Both the position numbers and the translations under genes were made by a program. The notes below the pieces were generated by a model. That model did no database searches. It saw only the letters and a list, made by a program, of their open reading frames with translations, and was not told the DNA's origin. From positions 1 through 56,539 of the forward strand of contig SEEV01000005.1 in the NCBI GenBank assembly GCA_004211695.1: 56,539 nucleotides of DNA, written 5' to 3'. This DNA comes from Rhodococcus sp. (in: high G+C Gram-positive bacteria). Lineage in GTDB: Bacteria; Actinomycetota; Actinomycetes; Mycobacteriales; Mycobacteriaceae. Shown piece after piece: positions 24,880-33,509 of this stretch; position 1 is the first letter of the stretch, and each line of letters starts with the position of its first letter.

Positions 24880-25884
24880 ATGCGTTTCCACGCCCCTCGC
24901 AGACTCGGAATCATCGGTGCCGGCGTTGCCGGTGAGTTGATGTCCCATGCTGTCCTACGCAGCAACCGGTTCGTGCTCACCGGCCTCGCGGACCCCGATC
25001 CGGATGTTCGAAACCGAGTGTCGGCCGAATGGGGCTGCCCGACCTTCACCGATGCCACCGAACTGGTCGCCTCCGGAACAGTGGACGTGGTGTACGTCGC
25101 GACGCCGACAGCGCACCACCTGGGCGCCGTCTCCGCCGCGGCCGCGGCCGGTGTGCACATCATCTGCGAGAAACCGTTGGCGACCACCGCCGCTGACGCA
25201 CGTGAGGCTGTGGATTGCGCACGCCGTGCCGGGGTGAGCCTGCTCGTGGGCCCCACTCTGAGCTATGACACCCGCTATCGGGTGCTGCAGCAGATCGTGA
25301 CCGCCCGCCGGCTCGGTGACCTGCTGTCGGTGCAGGCGACCTCGTTTACCGATTGGCATCGCCGCCGGACTCGTACGGCGCACGACCTCGATGCAGCAGT
25401 GGGCAACGGTCTGCTGCTTCGGCAAGGGGCGCATCAGATCGACATTGTGCGACTGATCTGCGGTGGAGACGTGCGCGCGGTTTCCGGAGCCCTCCACGGC
25501 GGTGTGGGAGGCGCCGAACAGGGATTCTCGGCGCAGCTGAGTTTCGCCAACGGAGTACAGGCCAGCGCCTACTACGACGGTTCCGGAGCTGTACCCGAGG
25601 CGGACGAGCTGTTCGCCACTTTCACCGGTGGTGGCGTTCGAGTCCACCCCGGTGGTCTGCACCTGCACGCCGACGGACAACTGACCGACCTGCCCGTCGA
25701 CCCCGCAACCTCGGTCTGGGATCAGGCGCTTGTCGAGATGGACCAGACGCTCGACGGCCGGATCCCGATCCATGACGGGGAGTGGGGGCTGGGAACCCTT
25801 GCCGCGTGTCTGGCCATCTATGAAGCGGCGGCGGCCCACTCCATTGTTTTCACCCACCAATCGCTCTACCAGGAGAAGTCATGA
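24880..25884 (+). CDS. Gfo/Idh/MocA-family dehydrogenase, aromatic dihydrodiol or semialdehyde type
   Basis: A 334-residue NAD(P)-dependent oxidoreductase. The Rossmann fold starts LGIIGAGVAGELM; the family motif EKPLATT is at about residue 99. The C-terminal domain includes GLLLRQGAHQIDIVRLICGGD, a pattern I associate with phthalate 4,5-cis-dihydrodiol dehydrogenase (Pht4/OphB). The CHMS dehydrogenase LigC belongs to the same superfamily. It could oxidise the cis-dihydrodiol made by the Rieske enzyme or the ring-cleavage semialdehyde; the first fits the motif better. Start at ATG 24880, just after copy 3 of RraA; ATGA overlap with the next gene. Confidence 0.8.
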   Translation: MRFHAPRRLGIIGAGVAGELMSHAVLRSNRFVLTGLADPDPDVRNRVSAEWGCPTFTDATELVASGTVDVVYVATPTAHHLGAVSAAAAAGVHIICEKPLATTAADAREAVDCARRAGVSLLVGPTLSYDTRYRVLQQIVTARRLGDLLSVQATSFTDWHRRRTRTAHDLDAAVGNGLLLRQGAHQIDIVRLICGGDVRAVSGALHGGVGGAEQGFSAQLSFANGVQASAYYDGSGAVPEADELFATFTGGGVRVHPGGLHLHADGQLTDLPVDPATSVWDQALVEMDQTLDGRIPIHDGEWGLGTLAACLAIYEAAAAHSIVFTHQSLYQEKS

Positions 25885-26909
25885 TCATCGACTCCCACGC
25901 CCACTTGAACGCGCCGCCGGAGCTGTACGCGTACCAGGCCGCGTTGCTATCCTCCCGAGGAGGCCAGGGCCGCAACGGATCCGGTGTTACCGATGCGCAG
26001 CTCAAGGAGTACGGCGACCGCACGCTGGCGGTGATGGACAGCGTCGGCACCGACGTCCAACTCATCTCACCGCGTCCATTCCAGGCATCACATTCGGCGA
26101 CCCCGTCCAAGGTCGTGCACTGGTGGACGGCGGAGGTGAACGAGGCGATCGCGCGCCAAGTCCAGCAGTTCCCCGGCCGCCTCGCCGGCGTCGCCGGACT
26201 GCCCCAGGCCTACGGGGAAACACCCGAGAAGTGGGCGGGTGAACTGGAAAAGGCGATCAAAGATCTGGGGATGGTCGGCTGCCTGCTCAACCCGGACCCG
26301 TCCGAGGGAAGCGGCTACGTGCCCCCGTTGGGCGATCCGTGGTGGTACCCGCTGTACGAAAAGATGGTCGAACTCGATGTGCCGGCACTCATCCATTCCG
26401 CGAGCTGCCAGAACGGTCGTGAATCGTACAGCGAGCACTTCATCACCGAGGAAAGCATCGCTGTGCTCTCCCTGCTCAATTCGGAGGTGTTCCTACGCTT
26501 CCCGACGTTGAAGATTGTCGTCTCACACGGCGGCGGCTCGGTCCCCTACCAGATCGGGCGCTGGCGGGCGGCTCGTCTGCACCCCAAGTTGCGGACCGGA
26601 CAGGTGCTGCAGGAGTCGTTCGACGAAAGTTTGCGGCGTCTCTGGTTCGACACCGTGTTGCATGCGCCGCTGGCGCTGGAACTGCTGGTGCGGACCGTAG
26701 GAGCGGACCGGTGTTTGTTCGGTACCGAAAAGCCAGGAAGCGGTAGTGCTCCGGATCCCACGACCGGTCGCGACCTCGACGATCTGAAGCCGGTCATCGA
26801 GGGCTTTGACTTCCTCGACACGGCCGAGAAGGAAGCCATCTTCTACGGCAACGCTCTCTCGCTCTACTCTCTTCCGGCATTGGATGCCGCTGTCGGTTCT
26901 GCTCGCTAA
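25881..26909 (+). CDS. LigJ/LigY-type amidohydrolase-superfamily enzyme (second copy)
   Basis: A 342-residue paralog of the enzyme at 16847. It shares IDSHAHL at the N-terminus, LLNPDPSEG, WWYPLYEKMVELDVPALIHSA, VVSHGGGSVPYQIGRWR and FGTEKPG. All metal-ligand positions seen in copy 1 are kept. Carrying two such enzymes suits a route that needs both a C-C hydrolase (LigY role) and a hydratase (LigJ role); which copy does which is unknown. It is the last gene of the operon, followed directly by a strong double hairpin at 26911-26960. Confidence 0.8.
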   Translation: MIIDSHAHLNAPPELYAYQAALLSSRGGQGRNGSGVTDAQLKEYGDRTLAVMDSVGTDVQLISPRPFQASHSATPSKVVHWWTAEVNEAIARQVQQFPGRLAGVAGLPQAYGETPEKWAGELEKAIKDLGMVGCLLNPDPSEGSGYVPPLGDPWWYPLYEKMVELDVPALIHSASCQNGRESYSEHFITEESIAVLSLLNSEVFLRFPTLKIVVSHGGGSVPYQIGRWRAARLHPKLRTGQVLQESFDESLRRLWFDTVLHAPLALELLVRTVGADRCLFGTEKPGSGSAPDPTTGRDLDDLKPVIEGFDFLDTAEKEAIFYGNALSLYSLPALDAAVGSAR

Positions 26910-26910
26910 A

Positions 26911-26960
26911 GGCAGTCAGCACTGACTGCCGTCGTGGCGGCCTGACCAGGCCGCCACGAC
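26911..26960 (+). terminator. double-hairpin terminator of the catabolic operon
   Basis: Two stem-loops lie back to back. The first has an 8-bp stem (GGCAGTCA) and 4-nt loop. The second has a perfect 13-bp stem (GTCGTGGCGGCCT) and GACC loop. They begin just 2 bases after the stop codon of the last operon gene. Confidence 0.85.
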
Positions 26961-27017
26961 GGCGCACTTGTTATCACTGGTCGTCCTCGGGCCCAACAAC
27001 CAAGGAGGTGGCGGAAC

Positions 27018-27296
27018 TTGAGCAACAATCGTGGCAAGAGAAGGATCGAGTCCCGTCCGGACCACATCACCGAGATGATCGAACTCGCTGCGAAGTGGGT
27101 GGCCTTCGGCGACATCCCCACGGAAGAGATCTGGGTACGTTTCGGCATCGACCGTGTCACCTTCGGCTTCCGCCTCCTTCGTGCTCTGGGTTCCAGCTTC
27201 GTCCGCTACCCGGATCGGTCGCGCATCGTCGCCTTGGCCATACGTCTCGCCCGCCTCGACGACCGCCAATACGAAACCGCCGGACGGCGGGAATGA
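27018..27296 (+). CDS. DUF3263-like small protein
   Basis: A 92-residue protein of the DUF3263-like layout: an aromatic helix (MIELAAKWVAFGDI), E-E-I-W-x-R-F-G, and a following helix (FGFRLLRALG). The TTG start at 27018 is supported by an exceptionally strong AAGGAGGTG seven bases upstream. A related domain occurs at 9628-10101, at the other end of the cluster. It precedes the PucR-type regulator by about 190 bases. Function unknown; a DNA-binding or adaptor role is plausible from its size. Confidence 0.6.
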   Translation: MSNNRGKRRIESRPDHITEMIELAAKWVAFGDIPTEEIWVRFGIDRVTFGFRLLRALGSSFVRYPDRSRIVALAIRLARLDDRQYETAGRRE

Positions 27297-27487
27297 GCGG
27301 GCAATTTGCGCACCAGTGGCGGGCGACACCCCGCCGAGTGGCGAATAGAGTGGCATAGATCACTATCGCTGGAGGTAGCGCGGATGTTCACTATCGACAA
27401 CCGAAACCCATACGCCGCCGAGCCCCTGTTCCGCACGTCGTCCCGCCGGTGGGCGGAACCGACCGGAACGGTCGACGGCGGGATCGC

Positions 27488-28633
27488 GTGAGCGGCGATA
27501 AGGCCGACACCGCGGAGCCACGCGCGGAAGTCGGCCGGATGCGTGAGTTGCTCGGCCGGGTTGATGGTATCGACACTGACCTCAACGAGACGTTACGCAT
27601 CATCACGCAATTCGATGGGCTGATTCGGAGACGAGTCGGCATTTCGGCGCTCATGCGCGCGGCAGCGAATCTCACCGGTTGCGCTGTGGGAGCGGTGTAT
27701 CCCGCACATCGGTTGGTGCGACGCGTGGATTCACGCGGCACCCCGATCACGCAGATGCCCAGTGCCGAAGAACTGGCGTTGTGGACACGGCGCCCATTGG
27801 GCGACCTAGACGGGGGCGTGGTGTGGGTGGAGCGGAACACCGAGACCAATATCAACGACGAGACCGTTCTCGATCGGCTGGCCTCGTCGATTCAGATCAC
27901 GATCGACCGCACCATGGGCACAGTCCCAGACCACGCCGGAGCACTCGAAGCGCTCCTCGACCGCGAAGCGGCTCTGGGAACCAAGTTGGCGATCGCCCGC
28001 CGCCTCGGCCTGGAGGCCGGCTCGAAAATCTATCTGATCGTAATGCCAGTCATCTCTACCGATCCGCCGCCGACCGGGGTGACCCACATCGATGCGGTGG
28101 TCGGCACCCGGTTCGGAGGTGTCCGCGCGATCGTCGCGGGAGCGGACTGTCCGCAGCCAGTCACCGGAACCTGCGGAATCGGTGAGACCGTCACCGTCGA
28201 GAGACTCGCCGACTCCTTTGACCAGGCACTTGTCGCACTCCGGCTTTCGCGTGCGGGTGAGGCGGTGACTTATCGGGACCTCGGTGCCCTCTCGCTACTG
28301 GTGCGAGCTCACGACGCGAGCCCTGTGCCACACCCCGATGCGATCGCGATCGGCACAGCGACCGCGTCCTCGACCATCGCTCGCAGGGTGCTCGAGGCGA
28401 TGGAGCTGAACACGACGGTGCGGGCGGCCGCGCACGAGCTGGGACTGCATCATTCGACCGTGCAGGCTCACTGCGATCGTCTGGAGAAAGAACTCGGCTA
28501 CTCATTCCGAACTGCTCAGGGGCGGACCCGCTTGGCCCTCGGCCTTGCGTTGCACCGGCTGGGACGTGATGTCTTCGATGTCGAAACGTCCCCAGACGGC
28601 AGTGAAAGACGAGGACGGAGCGATGACGTGTAA
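27488..28633 (+). CDS. PucR/CdaR-type transcription regulator
   Basis: A 381-residue regulator. The C-terminus has the HTH_30 domain typical of PucR/CdaR proteins: AMELNTTVRAAAHELGLHHSTVQAHCDRLEKELG (about residues 305-340). The N-terminal and middle parts (ISALMRAAANLTGCAVGAVYP; SIQITIDRTMG) resemble a GAF-like sensor followed by a GGDEF-like linker. PucR-type proteins usually activate catabolic operons in response to a pathway intermediate, so this is a candidate activator of the adjacent cluster. Start is uncertain: GTG 27488 is used, an in-frame ATG-type start at 27449 is possible. It converges on the exporter gene at 28699. Confidence 0.75.
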   Translation: MSGDKADTAEPRAEVGRMRELLGRVDGIDTDLNETLRIITQFDGLIRRRVGISALMRAAANLTGCAVGAVYPAHRLVRRVDSRGTPITQMPSAEELALWTRRPLGDLDGGVVWVERNTETNINDETVLDRLASSIQITIDRTMGTVPDHAGALEALLDREAALGTKLAIARRLGLEAGSKIYLIVMPVISTDPPPTGVTHIDAVVGTRFGGVRAIVAGADCPQPVTGTCGIGETVTVERLADSFDQALVALRLSRAGEAVTYRDLGALSLLVRAHDASPVPHPDAIAIGTATASSTIARRVLEAMELNTTVRAAAHELGLHHSTVQAHCDRLEKELGYSFRTAQGRTRLALGLALHRLGRDVFDVETSPDGSERRGRSDDV

Positions 28634-28698
28634 CGCCAGGTGGCTCACGGCGGCGAGGAGCTCGACTCGGAGTCCACCCTAGTGGCAAACCGGATCGA

Positions 28699-29994
28699 CT
28701 ACGGCGATGCTGGTTTGGTCCTTAGAGCCCCATTGTTTCCGCGGTCCTGCAGCGGTCTGCGCCGTCGGTTGACCCCCAACACGATCGCGGCCACCACGAT
28801 CGCCCCGACGCCGCCGACCGTCATGGCCGCGGTCGGTCCGAAGAGGTCGGCGAGGGCTCCTACAAGGACGCCACTGACCCCTTGCATTCCGATGAAGAAG
28901 GCGGAAAACAGCGACATCACCCTCACCCGGTAGCGCGGATCCGACTGAATTTGCAATGTCGCGTTAGCTGTTGAGGAGAAGACCTGATCCGCAGCACCGA
29001 GCAAGACCAAGAGCATTGCCAGGACGGCCATACCTGAGGTGAAAGATGTAGCAGCGACCACGATTCCGTAACAGAGCGCGGAGACTGCCACCACCCGCGT
29101 CCCCGTCGGCGCCAAGGTCGCCACCGTCAGTGCGGAGAGCAGGCTGCCCGCGCTCAGTGCGCTGAACAACAAACCAGCTGAGGACGCTCCCGTGCTCATG
29201 CGTTCGTGTGCGAGCAGGGGCAGCAGAACAGAATAGTTCTGCAACAGCAGTGAGACCACCGCCGTCAGTACCAGCGGCCACCGAATCCCGGGGTCGCGTA
29301 GAGCGTAGCGGAACCCGTCCAGCGCGGACGCGTGTGACGACGTCTCGGTTGTTTGTGTTCCGGTGACGGTTCGCTCGGTGTGCAGGTCCCGGGTTCGCAT
29401 CAGGGCAAGTGCGCCGAGAATTACGAGGTAGGAGAGTGCGTTGGCGAGGAAGCACCAGGACAGGCCCACCGTGGAGGCCAGCAGCCCCGCGATCGCCGGG
29501 CCGACCAGCCGCGACGTCGTCATCAGCGTCGAATTGAGCGCAACTGCATTTGCCACTCGTTCGCGGCCAACCATCTCGAACACGAAGCTTCGCCGGGCAG
29601 GGTTGTCTACTGGCTGTACGAGCCCGACGCAGGCAGCCACGGTCAACGCCAACGGAACTGTCAGAGTGCCGATCGCGGACATCGACCACAAGATCGCCGC
29701 CAGTGCCGCTTGTACCGCCTGGGAAACGAGCAATACATTGCGGAGCGGCAACCGCTCGAGCGCTGCACCGATCCAGGGAGCCACCACCAGTAGCGGCAGA
29801 TACATCAGTAAGGTCACCATGCCGAGCGCGACACCGCTGCCGGATTCGTCGAGGACGAACAGGGCCAGTGCGAGGGTCTGCATCCACTGTCCGGTCGCGG
29901 AGACGAGTTGGCCCACGAAGAACAGCCGGAAGTTGCGTACCCGCAGTGACGTGAACGGGCGCCGGGCACCCGTTCGTAGGGTGTCAGTTGGCAA
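28699..29994 (-). CDS. MFS exporter (EntS/MFS_3-like)
   Basis: A 431-residue 12-helix major-facilitator protein. RNFRLFFVGQLVSATGQWMQTLALALFVLD at the N-terminus and NPARRSFVFEMVG in the central loop are typical of the EntS/MFS_3 exporter group. The start is a TTG at 29994 that overlaps the GntR reading frame by 11 bases, so the two genes form a regulator-exporter operon. It could export a toxic intermediate or an excess product of the pathway; substrate unknown. Confidence 0.8.
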   Translation of the reverse strand: MPTDTLRTGARRPFTSLRVRNFRLFFVGQLVSATGQWMQTLALALFVLDESGSGVALGMVTLLMYLPLLVVAPWIGAALERLPLRNVLLVSQAVQAALAAILWSMSAIGTLTVPLALTVAACVGLVQPVDNPARRSFVFEMVGRERVANAVALNSTLMTTSRLVGPAIAGLLASTVGLSWCFLANALSYLVILGALALMRTRDLHTERTVTGTQTTETSSHASALDGFRYALRDPGIRWPLVLTAVVSLLLQNYSVLLPLLAHERMSTGASSAGLLFSALSAGSLLSALTVATLAPTGTRVVAVSALCYGIVVAATSFTSGMAVLAMLLVLLGAADQVFSSTANATLQIQSDPRYRVRVMSLFSAFFIGMQGVSGVLVGALADLFGPTAAMTVGGVGAIVVAAIVLGVNRRRRPLQDRGNNGALRTKPASP

Positions 29995-30790
29995 TGTCGC
30001 GCCACCTCACGGGTTGCCGATAGATGTCGGGAAAATGGGTCCTGACGTACTTGTGGAACTCTCTGATGTGCTGGCGCATGGCCCAGCGGGCACCCTCCGC
30101 GTCGTGTGTACCAATGGCGTCGGCCACGGCCGAGTGCGCACGCAACACCGCTTCTCGGCGCTCGATGGGGTAGCTGATGCCGAGGGGCATCCCGTCGGTG
30201 ATCGCGTGCAGCGACGAGACCAACAACGCGAACATCTCGTTGTCGGCCGCAGCGGCGACGATGTCGTGGAAGCGGTCGTTCTCGGCGATGAAATTCTCCT
30301 CGTCGGCAAGGAACGCTTCCATGCCCCGCACCGAATCGACGATTTCCTGTATGACATCCTCGGTTGCGAATTCCGCTGCTCGACCGGCCAGTTCGGGCTC
30401 GAGCAGCTCGCGTGCGTCGACCAGTGCGCTGAACGGCATGGACCGAAGCTGGAAGAACAACCCGAGCATGCTGGCGAGGTCGTGGGCATCCGGCTCCGCG
30501 ACGATGGGACCGCCCTGTGGTCCGGCCTTGACCATGATCACGCCACTCATCTCCAGGAAGCGCAGCGCCTCGCGCAGCGTACCGCGGCCCACGTTGAAGC
30601 GAACCAACATTTCGCGCTCACGGTCGAGGCGGGTACCCGGGCGCAACCTGCCGGTGGTGATGTCGTCGACGATGTGCTGAGCGATGGACAGGGCAGCCTT
30701 GTACGCGCGCCGTGCCGTCGGCCGCCTCCGTGGCTGCCGCTCTGTTTCGGGCGGACTATCCAGTCCGTGGTCGTTCACTTCGGTGATCAT
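29984..30790 (-). CDS. FCD-domain GntR-family regulator, paralog A
   Basis: A 268-residue FadR/FCD regulator. After a polar N-terminus, the winged HTH reads IVDDITTGRLRPGTRL, EREMLVRFNVGRGTLREALRFLEMSGVI, then the KAGPQGGPIV beta-hairpin. The FCD domain has the metal-ligand positions ENDRFHDIV, LRAHSAVADAI and MRQHIREFH. It is closely related to the protein at 48981-49796. Start ATG 30790 is preceded by GGAG; GTG 30808 is an alternative. The same operator family lies before it, before the divergent reductase and before the Rieske operon, so it is the best candidate regulator of the pathway. Confidence 0.85.
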   Translation of the reverse strand: MITEVNDHGLDSPPETERQPRRRPTARRAYKAALSIAQHIVDDITTGRLRPGTRLDREREMLVRFNVGRGTLREALRFLEMSGVIMVKAGPQGGPIVAEPDAHDLASMLGLFFQLRSMPFSALVDARELLEPELAGRAAEFATEDVIQEIVDSVRGMEAFLADEENFIAENDRFHDIVAAAADNEMFALLVSSLHAITDGMPLGISYPIERREAVLRAHSAVADAIGTHDAEGARWAMRQHIREFHKYVRTHFPDIYRQPVRWRDIAN

Positions 30791-30811
30791 GGCCACTCCA
30801 TTCTCCACGAC

Positions 30812-30834
30812 GGTCCTATCATTATGCTAATTGG
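30812..30834. promoter_or_regulatory. GntR-type operator before gntR paralog A
   Basis: GGTCC followed by TATCATTATGCTAATTGG. It matches the Rieske-operon site at most positions and lies directly before the GntR start, so it should mediate autoregulation. Confidence 0.65.
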
Positions 30835-31025
30835 TTTCAGGCGGGCGCGTGGGTCGCGTCCTGTGGCTGTCCCACTCCCGCTGCGCGCATCGGCTGGTGT
30901 GACGGCGATAGAGCCTGTGACCTTTGGATTTGGTTCTTTGGTGTACCGCGAGTCGCCCCCGCGCCAAGCTGCGGTGTCGACCGGCGGTTATCCGTCGCTT
31001 TGGCGATTGACCCCCTCGTATCCCA

Positions 31026-31050
31026 TTATTAGGCTATTCATGAGACCAAC
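31026..31050. promoter_or_regulatory. GntR-type operator before the reductase
   Basis: On the minus strand: GTTGGTCTC followed by ATGAATAGCCTAATAATG. It aligns with the Rieske-operon operator along its length. It lies about 80 bases before the reductase start. Confidence 0.65.
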
Positions 31051-31129
31051 GTGATGCCAACCACAGAGGACACCATTCGTTACCTCCGGCACACGGCGGC
31101 TCGTCACCACGTTCGACCAGGAGGTCCAG

Positions 31130-32128
31130 GTGCTTATGGCAGGCGCTGCGACGGCTGAGCTCTACTTGGCCAGAGTGATTCAGGTTCGTTGGGAAGCCGA
31201 GAAAGTCATTTCCCTGCAGTTGGTTCGCGACGACGGATCAGATCTGCCGGAATGGGCGCCGGGGGCGCACATCGAGGTCACGCTACCGTCGGGGCTGATT
31301 CGCCAGTACTCGCTGTGCGGCGACCCGTCGGATCGCAGTCAATACACCATCGCGGTGCTCCGCGAGGAGAGCGGCCGAGGCGGATCTGCCGAGATCCACG
31401 ACTCGGTCATGGTGGGGCAGAAGCTGTGGATCCGGGGGCCTCGGAATCATTTTCCGCTCGAGCCTGCCGAGTCGTACGTCTTCATCGCCGGCGGCATCGG
31501 CGTGACGCCGATCCTGAGCATGGTGCGGGAGGTTGCCGGCGGGCAGGTGCCCTGGTCCCTTCACTATGGCGGCAGGTCCTCGGAGACCATGGCGTTCACC
31601 CGAGAGCTGACCGCGCTCGGTGCTCGGGCGGATTCGGCGGTCCACGTGGTCCCTGAGGTCGATTCGGGACTTCTTCCCCTGCGGGCGATCCTCGAAGGCG
31701 TCGGCGTCGGTGGCGCGGTGTACAGCTGCGGGCCGACGGCCCTGCTCGATGCGCTTCGTGCCCTTGCGGCCGAGATTAGGCCGGACGTGTCCGTTCGCTT
31801 CGAGCTGTTCGGGGCTCCCGCCTCCGGAAGCGATGAGGACGTCGACGCGGCCCGGCACGATCGCCCCTTCCGGGTCCGGCTGGCGCGCAGCGATCGCACC
31901 GTGGAGGTCGAGGACGGCACGACGCTGCTCCAAGCCGTTCAGGCTGTCCGACCGGAGGTCCCGTACTCCTGCGAGGAGGGATTCTGCGGAACGTGCATCA
32001 CCAAGGTGTGCGGTGGTGCGCCCGTACACCGAGACACCGTGCTGACCGAGCAGGAGCGTGCTGCGGGCGAGGCGATGATCATCTGCGTCGGCAGCTGCGC
32101 ATCAGACGAACTCGTCCTCGACCTATGA
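31130..32128 (+). CDS. Phthalate dioxygenase reductase/VanB-type oxidoreductase
   Basis: A 332-residue reductase with domains in the order flavin-binding (RQYSLCGDPSD, about residues 60-70), NAD-binding (IAGGIGVTPILSM, about 120) and C-terminal plant-type [2Fe-2S] ferredoxin (CEEGFCGTC, about residues 281-289, last Cys in IICVG). This order is that of the class IA reductases PDR and VanB, which serve phthalate-dioxygenase-type Rieske oxygenases. It is the probable electron donor for the oxygenase 14.6 kb away; a shared operator supports that. GTG 31130 is taken because AGGAGG is five bases upstream; ATG 31136 is an alternative. Confidence 0.9.
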   Translation: MLMAGAATAELYLARVIQVRWEAEKVISLQLVRDDGSDLPEWAPGAHIEVTLPSGLIRQYSLCGDPSDRSQYTIAVLREESGRGGSAEIHDSVMVGQKLWIRGPRNHFPLEPAESYVFIAGGIGVTPILSMVREVAGGQVPWSLHYGGRSSETMAFTRELTALGARADSAVHVVPEVDSGLLPLRAILEGVGVGGAVYSCGPTALLDALRALAAEIRPDVSVRFELFGAPASGSDEDVDAARHDRPFRVRLARSDRTVEVEDGTTLLQAVQAVRPEVPYSCEEGFCGTCITKVCGGAPVHRDTVLTEQERAAGEAMIICVGSCASDELVLDL

Positions 32129-32346
32129 ACGGCTCTGTAAAACGTTGTGTCGCAACAAAGTAGTGGAATGTGACGATTGACACAGTGAGTGTGTGCCCGT
32201 AGCGTTCGCTGCAGACGACCACCTCGGCCCACCACGTCTCGGCCGAGACATTTCGTCAGCATCTCGAAGCATCCAGGCCGTGCCGCCGGACGCGTTTCAC
32301 CTCACCATCTCTCGACCCGCAACGGTCGCCGACGAAAGACGAAATC

Positions 32347-33477
32347 ATGACCACAACCCGTGCGGACTCCCTCCGGGAAGCCGGCAACCCCGTCTACAGC
32401 GACCGCAAGCTGCGGCTGGGCACGTTCTCGACGAACCTCCAGGGCGGCTGCGCCATCTCGACCATCGACGGGGTACTGCAAGCCGAATGGCCCAATACCA
32501 TCGAACTTGCGAAGCTGGCCGATGGCATGAATTTCGAGGCGGTCGTGCCGGTCGGAAGGTGGCGCGGATTCGGTGGTCCGTCCAACTTCAACGGGGCCGG
32601 TTTCGAATGCTTCACCTGGGCTGCGGGTGTAGGTACCGTTACCGAACGCACCGGTGTCTTCGCCACTTCTCACGTCTCCACCATCCATCCGGTGATGGCG
32701 GCGAAGCAGGCGGCCACGATCGATCACATCACCAATGGGCGTTTCGCGCTAAATATCGTCACCGGGTGGAACACGCCCGAGATCGAGATGTTCGGCGCCC
32801 CGCTGCTCGAGCACGACAGGCGATACGACCTGGCTGCCGAGTGGTTCCAGATCGTCAAAGCCCTGTGGACCAGCGAGGACCCGGTCAATTTCGACGGCAA
32901 GTACTTCCGTGTGGTCGATGCATCGATCGCCCCTCATCCCATCCAGAAGCCGCACCCGGTGGTCATGAACGCCGGTGGTTCGGCTGCGGGACGTCACTTT
33001 GGCGCCAAGTATTGCGATGTCGTGTTCATCGCACCCAAATATGACATGGAGGAAATGGCAGAAGAGGTCGCCGCGTTCAAGCGGCTGGCACGTGAAGAGT
33101 ACGGCCGCGAGATCATGGTGTGGACCAACTCATACGTGGTCCAAGACGAAACCGAGAAGGCTGCCCACGCATTTCACGACTACTACGTCGATGTGAAGGG
33201 TGATTGGGAAGCGGCCGAGAACCTGGTGTCAACATTGGGTTTGAATTCACAATCCATCCCACCGCAGGCTCTCGAGAAGATCAAGCGCCAGTTCATCGGA
33301 GGCTGGGCCGGATTCCCGATTATCGGTACCAGCGAACAGGTCGTGGACACTCTCGGCAAGCTGACCGACTGCAGATTGGATGGTGTATTGATGTCCTTCC
33401 CGCGATACATCGAAGACATGACGCGATTCCGAAACGAGACCTATCCGCTCCTCGTCGAGGCCGGTCTGCGCGGATAA
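32347..33477 (+). CDS. RutA/group-C FMN-dependent monooxygenase (LLM class)
   Basis: A 376-residue luciferase-like monooxygenase. GRWRGFGGPSNFNGAGFECF and ATSHVSTIHPVMAAKQAATIDHI with NGRFALNIVTGW are the core of the RutA/DszA group of two-component FMN monooxygenases, several of which are reported to use a flavin-N5 oxygen adduct. It needs reduced FMN, which the flavin reductase in the same operon would supply. Substrates of relatives are uracil, sulfones, hexachlorobenzene and N-heterocycles; the substrate here is unknown. It heads the 32.3-36.8 kb operon. Confidence 0.85.
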   Translation: MTTTRADSLREAGNPVYSDRKLRLGTFSTNLQGGCAISTIDGVLQAEWPNTIELAKLADGMNFEAVVPVGRWRGFGGPSNFNGAGFECFTWAAGVGTVTERTGVFATSHVSTIHPVMAAKQAATIDHITNGRFALNIVTGWNTPEIEMFGAPLLEHDRRYDLAAEWFQIVKALWTSEDPVNFDGKYFRVVDASIAPHPIQKPHPVVMNAGGSAAGRHFGAKYCDVVFIAPKYDMEEMAEEVAAFKRLAREEYGREIMVWTNSYVVQDETEKAAHAFHDYYVDVKGDWEAAENLVSTLGLNSQSIPPQALEKIKRQFIGGWAGFPIIGTSEQVVDTLGKLTDCRLDGVLMSFPRYIEDMTRFRNETYPLLVEAGLRG

Positions 33478-33509
33478 CGTGCTGTATGAATGGCGATAGG
33501 GAGATCGAG

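Noticed and set aside
29441..31054. 537-codon plus-strand frame across the MFS and GntR genes
   Set aside because: It runs antisense to two overlapping real genes and through their promoter; no domain is present.
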